Of a stretch of 17,427 bases of DNA, positions 12,712 to 17,427 are shown one piece after another. The notes below the pieces were generated by a model. It did not search any database. It was not told the DNA's origin and was given only the letters and a program-made list of their open reading frames with translations. The position numbers and the translations under genes were made by a program. Each line of letters opens with the position of its first letter. The stretch's first letter is position 1. This DNA comes from JAIXRY01 sp964444515 (lineage in GTDB: Bacteria > Patescibacteriota > Minisyncoccia > Phycocordibacterales > UBA9973), in the NCBI GenBank assembly GCA_964444515.1, contig CAYUGY010000014.1:1-17427 (forward strand), read 5' to 3'.

Positions 12712-13870
12712 ATGGCATCAATTGATGTACGACATTCTTCCACAACTTTTTGATTGTTTGGATAAATGAAGTGTTGTCTACTTCCATATCTACGCCACTT
12801 CCAAACATTCCAGTACATAATCCTGCAGAGATAAACCATGATGAATCTCGCAATCTATTTTTTGAACTACCCCAAATATCAGGATCTGCAAGTTTGACTG
12901 GTAATCGCAAAATATCTTTGCCGAGTTGTTCGATGTATGGATATTGTGAACCACCACCCATAATCACCGCACCGCCAGCAAGTAATCCGCTACATTTATT
13001 TTTCTTCAAATGAGTATCCACTAATTCAAAAATATCAGTGAGTCGGGCTTGAATGATTTCGTCCAATTTTTTGCGAGACAAGTCACTCATAATAGAGCCA
13101 GTTTTGATTCCTTCAGCTTCGTCATATGGAATTTTGAATCCAAGTGCAATGTCTTTGGTGATTTCAGCTCCGCCGATACCGAAGACTTGTAGTGTGAGTG
13201 GAATATCATTTTCAAACACCACAATCGATACTGTTTCAGAACCAATATCAACCAACACACTTCCAACGGTTCGTTGTTTTGAAGAAAGCGTTACTGAAGA
13301 AGCAGCGAATGGACTCGCAACAACATCAAGCACTTCGATGCCAGCATTGGTTACAGCAGAAAGCAAATCGTCGAGGTGTTGTGACAAACAAGTCACAAAC
13401 AATACCTTGGCTTCAAGTTTGATACCTTTCAATCCGTCTGGTCGCGCAGAAATCAATTTGCCATCGACTTTGTATGCAACTGGAACACGATGCAAAATAC
13501 GTTTGTTGGTGAGAATGAGGTTTTGTTCACTGTCATTGATTGCATTACTAATATCAATCGGAGAAATTTCTTTGTCAGCGCGAGAAATGATAGCACTACC
13601 AACTGCATATTCAGACGACAAACTAATGCCACCAATTGAGATGATAGCTTTTTTGATTTTGACACTCGTGTTTTCTTCGGCATTCAAGACCGCTTGTTTG
13701 ATACTGTTTGTTGCATCTTGCGGATTGACGATGTAGCCGTGACGAAGTCCTTTTGATTCAGCTTGTCCGAAACCAATGATCTGTGGTACAGGATTTTCTC
13801 GTGTTGTAGCAGATACCGTCACACGAGTGAGATGTGTTCCAATATCAATACCAACGATCAGTTGTTTCAT
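12710..13870 (-). CDS. ftsA: Cell division protein FtsA (actin-like membrane tether of FtsZ)
   Basis: Binds ATP, polymerises and anchors FtsZ to the membrane. The 386 residues show the actin-fold phosphate 1 motif GIDIGT (7-12), phosphate 2 motif VDIGSETVS (207-215) and adenosine motif GGGSQ (305-309). The C-terminal stretch FIQTIKKLWKNVVHQL (369-384) is an amphipathic basic helix typical of the FtsA membrane-targeting sequence. It lies 28 bp after ybeY and is probably transcribed with rpsU and ybeY from the rpsU promoter. The order ybeY-ftsA-ftsZ places it in the division cluster. Confidence 0.95.
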   Translation of the reverse strand: MKQLIVGIDIGTHLTRVTVSATTRENPVPQIIGFGQAESKGLRHGYIVNPQDATNSIKQAVLNAEENTSVKIKKAIISIGGISLSSEYAVGSAIISRADKEISPIDISNAINDSEQNLILTNKRILHRVPVAYKVDGKLISARPDGLKGIKLEAKVLFVTCLSQHLDDLLSAVTNAGIEVLDVVASPFAASSVTLSSKQRTVGSVLVDIGSETVSIVVFENDIPLTLQVFGIGGAEITKDIALGFKIPYDEAEGIKTGSIMSDLSRKKLDEIIQARLTDIFELVDTHLKKNKCSGLLAGGAVIMGGGSQYPYIEQLGKDILRLPVKLADPDIWGSSKNRLRDSSWFISAGLCTGMFGSGVDMEVDNTSFIQTIKKLWKNVVHQLMP

Positions 13871-13898
13871 TTTCGTGTGCTTGTAATAAAAAGGTTAA

Positions 13899-14312
13899 TT
13901 AGTTTTTCGACTTCTCTGTGACGTTGAAGAATTTTTTGAATTTATTCTCTTCATTATCCATTGTACTACCGTGATCGTATCCTTTCAAATGAAGAAGTCC
14001 GTGGATAAGTAAATATGCAATGAATTGTTCGTACGTATAGTCGTGTTTTTGTGCTTCTTTGCGAATAGTGCCGAGTGACAAATATAATTCTCCTGCATTT
14101 TTTTCGATAGGAAATGCGAGTACATTTGGAACATATTCTTTTTGTCGATATTGTTTGTTCAAGTTTTGAATATATGCGGGTGTTGCAAAAACAATGGTGA
14201 GTGAATATTTTTTGCCCAAGATTTTTTCCTTGAAACTAGCAAAAGGCAAGCGGGGAAGCTTGCCTTTTGTCATTCGTATTACTTCTAAGTTGTTAGTCGT
14301 AATCGTATCCAT
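13899..14312 (-). CDS. ybeY: Endoribonuclease YbeY (16S rRNA maturation)
   Basis: A zinc-dependent single-strand RNase that matures 16S rRNA 3' ends and helps ribosome quality control. The 137 residues contain the signature HGLLHLKGYDH (104-114), with the metal ligands H104, H108 and H114. The upstream block VPNVLAFP (61-68) corresponds to the usual TDVLSFP. It starts 5 bp after the rpsU stop, which makes a ribosomal protein plus ribosome-maturation pair. The length is at the short end for the family. The start is set by the close fit to rpsU; an internal Met (codon 14) is possible. Confidence 0.93.
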   Translation of the reverse strand: MDTITTNNLEVIRMTKGKLPRLPFASFKEKILGKKYSLTIVFATPAYIQNLNKQYRQKEYVPNVLAFPIEKNAGELYLSLGTIRKEAQKHDYTYEQFIAYLLIHGLLHLKGYDHGSTMDNEENKFKKFFNVTEKSKN

Positions 14313-14317
14313 TGTCT

Positions 14318-14554
14318 TTATTTTTTTGGAATGACTTTGCCCAATTTTTGCATCTTTTGATATACTGCACGTTTTGCAATTTTCTTAAGAGCTCCATCTT
14401 TGAGTGAAAGCTTAGAGGGCTTTCGAGTCGCATAACGACGAGATTTTACTAGTTTTACAATTTCTGTTTCTTGCATTTTACGAGTAAAACGACGGATAGT
14501 ACTTGTTCCGTTCTCGTTGTTATTTTTCTTTATTTCAACATTTGTTATTGCCAT
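14318..14554 (-). CDS. rpsU: Small ribosomal subunit protein bS21
   Basis: A component of the 30S platform, near the 3' end of 16S rRNA, where it affects initiation. The 78 residues are strongly basic. The core RRFTRKMQETEIVKLVKSRR matches the bS21 family, and an N-terminal tail of about 15 residues (rich in Asn) precedes it. The promoter -10 is 6 bp from the ATG, so the transcript should be leaderless. That is notable for a protein that works next to the anti-Shine-Dalgarno region. It heads the unit rpsU-ybeY-ftsA. Confidence 0.9.
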   Translation of the reverse strand: MAITNVEIKKNNNENGTSTIRRFTRKMQETEIVKLVKSRRYATRKPSKLSLKDGALKKIAKRAVYQKMQKLGKVIPKK

Positions 14555-14560
14555 TACAAT

Positions 14561-14589
14561 TTTATATCATAAAACCCTCATTGGTGCAA
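14561..14589 (-). promoter_or_regulatory. Promoter of rpsU-ybeY-ftsA, leaderless type
   Basis: On the minus strand, TTGCAC (14584-14589), a 17-bp spacer and TATAAA (14561-14566) precede the rpsU ATG (14554) by only 6 bp. The start should be at the first base of the codon. Confidence 0.6.
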
Positions 14590-14611
14590 CTGCGTTTGTT
14601 GCCGGGCTCCG

Positions 14612-14636
14612 GTGCGAAAACCGTCGGTTTTCGCAC
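14612..14636. terminator. Hairpin after priA, possible terminator
   Basis: GTGCGAAAACC and GGTTTTCGCAC form a perfect 11-bp stem with a 3-nt loop, starting 5 bp beyond the priA stop on the minus strand. No T tract follows, so it may be a weak terminator or a 3'-end stabiliser. Confidence 0.5.
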
Positions 14637-14641
14637 ATCCG

Positions 14642-16546
14642 CTACAAAATACTATCTGGATTGATTTCTACTTTGTATGAAGGAGTAAAAGCGCTGACTT
14701 TTTGATAAAACGGAAATTCACGCAAATCTTCTTTTGCGCTTGTAAGTGATGGCCATTCACTTCGTTTTATTTTCATCAAAACCGTTGTTTCGTACAACTC
14801 TTTTACTTTTGAAAGTGTCACGGTGTGAATGTACGGATTGTAATCAGTAAATTCTCGTTCAATTAGTATTTTGTATTTCTGTGTATCACTTTTGTTTCCT
14901 TGGTGTCGAATAGTCACCAGATGAACAAACGGCGGATAGCTCAATAGCTTGCGTTCATCAACGATTTCTCTTTGCCATGCAGTGAGGTTGCCACTTTTGA
15001 TATGAGACAACAGACGTGCATCTATTTTGTCTGTTTGAATCAGAAGCGGAGCTTTGGCTCGCTCTGATAATGCAATGATGAGTCCAACAATACTTTCATC
15101 CATTCGAAAATGAGGAATTGAAAAAAGGGTATCCATGGTAACAATCGCGATTTTGTCGATTGGTTGGCGCATGAGCGGTATTGCATATTCAGTCGCAATC
15201 AAAATACCGCTCGGTGAGTGATAAAAATCTTCCATTATTTTTTGTCCGTCTTTTTTTGAGCTGATGTGGTCTTTGTCCAAAATAGTGATCGGTACATCTT
15301 TGCAAATATCTACAAGAAATTCTTTGACGGTTTCAGTACCGATACCAAGTGGGACCAAATTCCAGCCCGTACAATGCGTACAAGATTTTGTTGCGTCTTC
15401 GGTGTTCCCACAGCGATTACAACTATAGATTCTGTTGCCTTTGCCTTTTGTATAGAGTACGAGCGGTGCGTCACACTGTGTGCATCTGACAGTGGTACCG
15501 CAATCATTACACACCGTAATCGGTGCCAAGCCTTTGCGTGGAACAAACAACATAATGTGTTCATTGTTTTCTGATACACGAAGCAGTGCTTTTTTGAGTG
15601 GTTTTGAAATGAGGCTGAATTTATCGTTTTCATCACGAAGACTTTCGATTTTGATTTCTGACAAATCTGGCAGACGAAGCGATGTTTGTCCGATGTGTCC
15701 GTAGTTGTCGCGCTCGGCGATTGTTTCGGTGCGAAGTAATGAATCTCCGATGATGCATGGAATATGAGCTTTGCGTGCATATGCTTCGAGCACTAGTCGC
15801 AAGTCGATATATGGATATGACAATGTTTTGTATGCACGAGAACGTTCGTGTTCGATGACAATATACGCAGTGTCATTTCTGTCGAAACATACTGCTGATG
15901 GTGTGCCGATGATAAGCAGTGGATGTTCTTCGGTTGATTTCTTCCAAACAGCGTTCAATTCTTTTTGACTAATGTCACTTGTATAACTCACGGTGTACGG
16001 CTCGATACCTTTTGAAAATTCATTGGTATAAAAATGCACATCGGCTTTGGTTGGTACGATGAAATAGATTGATTGTTTGCGGGCAAATGATTGTCTAATC
16101 AAAATTTTGTAATACGCAATTCGTTCATCGAGTGAGGACTGGAACAGCAAGACTTCAGATTTTTCTTCCGGTATCTTTTTGTGTTTTGGTTCTTTGATTG
16201 CAATTGTCGATAAGCTATCGAGTAGTTTTGTTGGAACAAATGTTTCGATGGCTTCACCGGGACCTGCGACAAAAAACGGCGCAGTACCGACGAGTGTTTC
16301 TATGAGTGATGGATCAAATGGGAGATATCCGAGCACCTTATTGATTTTGCGAATATTGAAATGTGCACTTTTGAGCGAAGCTTTTTCTTCGGTGGCATTG
16401 GTTGTCGAGACGACGAGTGCGGGAACATTTTTCTTGCGGATGGGGACCGAGACGAGCATTCCAGGTGCGACTTCTTTGGCAGAAAAGTAGCTCAATTGGT
16501 CTTTGGGAATACCTTTGGCTATTGGAATGACAGAGAGGATGTTCAT
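14642..16546 (-). CDS. priA: PriA-like primosomal protein N' with degenerate helicase motifs
   Basis: PriA normally restarts stalled replication forks as a 3'-5' DNA helicase. The 634 residues keep the family layout: an N-terminal DNA-binding domain (about 1-105), eight zinc cysteines in four CxxC pairs (C346/349, 355/358, 376/379, 389/392), then GIGTETVKEFL (401-411), YPPF (537-540) and the C-terminal KVEINPDS (625-632). The motor is eroded. Where Walker A (GxxGSGKT) belongs, the sequence reads LFQSSLDERIAYY (134-146). The DEEH box reads VIEHERSRAYK (230-240). SATP is GDSL (267-270), and the QVAGRAGR arginine-finger motif is absent near 480-500. It is therefore probably a structural, DNA-binding PriA without ATPase activity. 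The frame is uninterrupted, so it is not a pseudogene in the usual sense. Confidence 0.85.
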   Translation of the reverse strand: MNILSVIPIAKGIPKDQLSYFSAKEVAPGMLVSVPIRKKNVPALVVSTTNATEEKASLKSAHFNIRKINKVLGYLPFDPSLIETLVGTAPFFVAGPGEAIETFVPTKLLDSLSTIAIKEPKHKKIPEEKSEVLLFQSSLDERIAYYKILIRQSFARKQSIYFIVPTKADVHFYTNEFSKGIEPYTVSYTSDISQKELNAVWKKSTEEHPLLIIGTPSAVCFDRNDTAYIVIEHERSRAYKTLSYPYIDLRLVLEAYARKAHIPCIIGDSLLRTETIAERDNYGHIGQTSLRLPDLSEIKIESLRDENDKFSLISKPLKKALLRVSENNEHIMLFVPRKGLAPITVCNDCGTTVRCTQCDAPLVLYTKGKGNRIYSCNRCGNTEDATKSCTHCTGWNLVPLGIGTETVKEFLVDICKDVPITILDKDHISSKKDGQKIMEDFYHSPSGILIATEYAIPLMRQPIDKIAIVTMDTLFSIPHFRMDESIVGLIIALSERAKAPLLIQTDKIDARLLSHIKSGNLTAWQREIVDERKLLSYPPFVHLVTIRHQGNKSDTQKYKILIEREFTDYNPYIHTVTLSKVKELYETTVLMKIKRSEWPSLTSAKEDLREFPFYQKVSAFTPSYKVEINPDSIL

Positions 16547-16558
16547 AATATATGAAGT

Positions 16559-16564
16559 AGTATA
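16559..16564 (-). promoter_or_regulatory. Extended -10 promoter of the priA-like gene
   Basis: On the minus strand, TG-T-TATACT forms an extended -10 whose core (16559-16564) ends 12 bp before the ATG. This implies a leader of about 5 nt. The -35 region is poor. Confidence 0.45.
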
Positions 16565-16617
16565 ACAGAGCGATTAGTTACGAGCATCTAGCGACTAGCT
16601 GATAAAATATGCAAAAA

Positions 16618-16648
16618 GAAAACACACATAATTGTGTGTGTTTATTTT
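16618..16648. terminator. Terminator of the 191-residue gene
   Basis: ACACACA and TGTGTGT pair around TAAT, with T-rich sequence after the hairpin in both directions. It lies directly beyond the stop of the minus-strand gene at 16650 and isolates that gene from priA. Confidence 0.75.
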
Positions 16649-16649
16649 T

Positions 16650-17225
16650 TTAGGCTTGACCCGCAGGTCCGCCAAAATTCATAAAAGGAAAGGAGTCATT
16701 TTCTTGAGAGAAAGGGTGCTCACTTTTTAGTAGGTCTACAAAACCTTCAATTAGATGTTCCTGTAATGCTTGGATTTTTATCGCATATTCCTGTCTTTCA
16801 TCGAACATTATAATACCTTTTTCTCTTATGAAAATGGCACCAATATGTTTTTCTGGAAATTTACTTCCAACACTGTACCACATCAATTCTTTTACGATAC
16901 TTCGCTCTTCTTGAAATGCTTTACAAGTATATTGGAGTTTTTCCAATGCTGCTATGAAATTTTTGTCAGTTTTTCTTTTTTCAAAAACCTTACGCATTTT
17001 CTTAGTATCGCCATCAGGAACATTAAATAAATCGTTGATTGCCTGGTGGTCTTTTTCGTGCTCAAGTTTTCTTCTCTGCAAGAAAGCCAGACATTTTAAT
17101 TCAAATTCATCGGCTTTACCGATTTCTTTTTCATCGTCGTCTGTTTGAAATTTTTCCTCCTTCCAATTAATGCTGGAAGTGTCAGCGTTTTGAATTTTTT
17201 CTAGTAATTTCTGTATGATATTCAT
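16650..17225 (-). CDS. Hypothetical protein, 191 residues
   Basis: Not recognised. It is a soluble, charged and mostly helical protein. An acidic N-terminal region (about 1-45) is followed by likely helices with many Lys and Glu (FLQRRKLEHEKDHQAI, KKMRKVFEKRKTDKNF). A short strand-like core GAIFIREKGIIMFDE lies at about 128-142, then a helix (YAIKIQALQEHLIEGFVDLL), and the C-terminus is FGGPAGQA. The last part lacks charge and may be disordered. It is transcribed divergently from uvrB from a promoter that overlaps that of uvrB. This could tie its expression to DNA repair, but that is inference. Confidence 0.75.
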   Translation of the reverse strand: MNIIQKLLEKIQNADTSSINWKEEKFQTDDDEKEIGKADEFELKCLAFLQRRKLEHEKDHQAINDLFNVPDGDTKKMRKVFEKRKTDKNFIAALEKLQYTCKAFQEERSIVKELMWYSVGSKFPEKHIGAIFIREKGIIMFDERQEYAIKIQALQEHLIEGFVDLLKSEHPFSQENDSFPFMNFGGPAGQA

Positions 17226-17253
17226 TTGTTCGTATATAACTTTTCCGTCTATA

Positions 17254-17282
17254 TTTATAAAAAATTATTGACATTTTGTCAA
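17254..17282 (-). promoter_or_regulatory. Promoter of the 191-residue gene
   Basis: On the minus strand, a perfect TTGACA (17277-17282), a 17-bp spacer and TATAAA (17254-17259) give a leader of about 20 nt. The -35 shares bases with the uvrB -35 on the other strand. Confidence 0.65.
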
Positions 17283-17304
17283 GTATGGGTAAATACGGTA
17301 TACT
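17276..17304 (+). promoter_or_regulatory. Promoter of uvrB, leaderless type, within a 15-bp palindrome
   Basis: TTGTCA (17276-17281), a 17-bp spacer and TATACT (17299-17304) sit 10 bp before the uvrB ATG, giving a leader of about 3 nt. The -35 lies in the palindrome TTGACA-TTT-TGTCAA (17268-17282), which also contains the -35 of the opposite gene. RNA polymerase should not be able to occupy both promoters at once. Confidence 0.55.
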
Positions 17305-17314
17305 CCCTATATAA

Positions 17315-17427
17315 ATGTCAAACAAAATCTTTCATTTGAAGAGTGAATTCAAACCTGACGGCGACCAGCCACAGGCGATTTCGAAGTTGGTGGAAGGACT
17401 CGAAAAAGGAATGAATAAACAGACATT
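17315..17427 (+). CDS. uvrB: Excinuclease ABC subunit B, 5' part only
   Basis: The damage-recognition helicase-like subunit of nucleotide excision repair. Only the first 37 codons are in the window; the gene runs off the right edge. The visible residues include FHLKSEFKPDGDQPQAI (5-21), followed by KLVEGLEKG, which is the highly conserved UvrB start (PxGDQPxAI) that contacts ATP just before the Walker A motif. The start is the first ATG of the frame and fits the promoter. Confidence 0.9.
   Translation, partial: MSNKIFHLKSEFKPDGDQPQAISKLVEGLEKGMNKQT

Noticed and set aside
13053..13736. 227-codon open frame on the plus strand opposite ftsA
   Set aside because: Antisense shadow of ftsA with biased composition and no start signal.
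15310..15780. 156-codon minus-strand frame inside priA
   Set aside because: It lies in another frame of the same strand as priA, whose frame carries the conserved zinc cysteines.
1..17427. CRISPR array or reverse transcriptase/retron
   Set aside because: No regularly spaced repeats and no cas or reverse-transcriptase motifs are present in the window.

Overview
The window looks like a chromosome segment of a streamlined bacterium of the Candidate Phyla Radiation, probably Parcubacteria-like. This is an inference from gene content and order: a minus-strand run priA-like / rpsU / ybeY / ftsA / ftsZ / trxB, uvrB at the right edge, short Parcubacteria-style hypothetical genes, and several genes whose promoter -10 box lies so close to the ATG that the mRNA should be leaderless. 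TGA is used as a stop, so nothing suggests the recoded UGA of Gracilibacteria or SR1.

Left region (1 to about 8013), accessory and visibly A+T-rich: a mobile, defence-type element. A control region full of inverted repeats (about 60-300) precedes a tight plus-strand operon. The operon encodes a zinc-ribbon protein, a type III restriction-modification methyltransferase (Mod), its helicase/nuclease partner (Res), and a GIY-YIG protein with a C-terminal DUF4357/RAMA-like domain. Mod-Res and Res-GIY-YIG are each separated by 3 bp. Next comes a free-standing transcription unit: a consensus promoter, about 290 nt of highly structured RNA with no convincing gene, and a strong terminator. After it lie a 53-codon ORF coupled by TAATG to a large serine recombinase. 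The recombinase reading frame runs antisense into a tRNA-Glu(UUC) gene and stops inside the anticodon loop, so the element is most simply read as integrated at the 3' end of this tRNA. The distal attachment site was not found and probably lies left of the window.

Right region (8012-17427), chromosomal: tRNA-Glu, three unrecognised small genes (8214-10059) separated by clean bidirectional terminators, thioredoxin reductase, a scaffold gap of 10 N beside suspicious low-complexity sequence, then ftsZ, ftsA, ybeY, rpsU, a PriA homologue that has lost its ATPase/helicase motifs but kept its zinc sites, a hypothetical gene, and the first 37 codons of uvrB. The last two are fired from overlapping divergent promoters.

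Most worth following: the structured RNA between the restriction operon and the recombinase, including a 9-nt perfect complement to the leader of the recombinase operon; the recombinase/tRNA overlap; the GIY-YIG protein as a possible third part of a type III system; and the apparently ATPase-dead PriA. No database search was possible, so family names rest on motifs and recalled family patterns.
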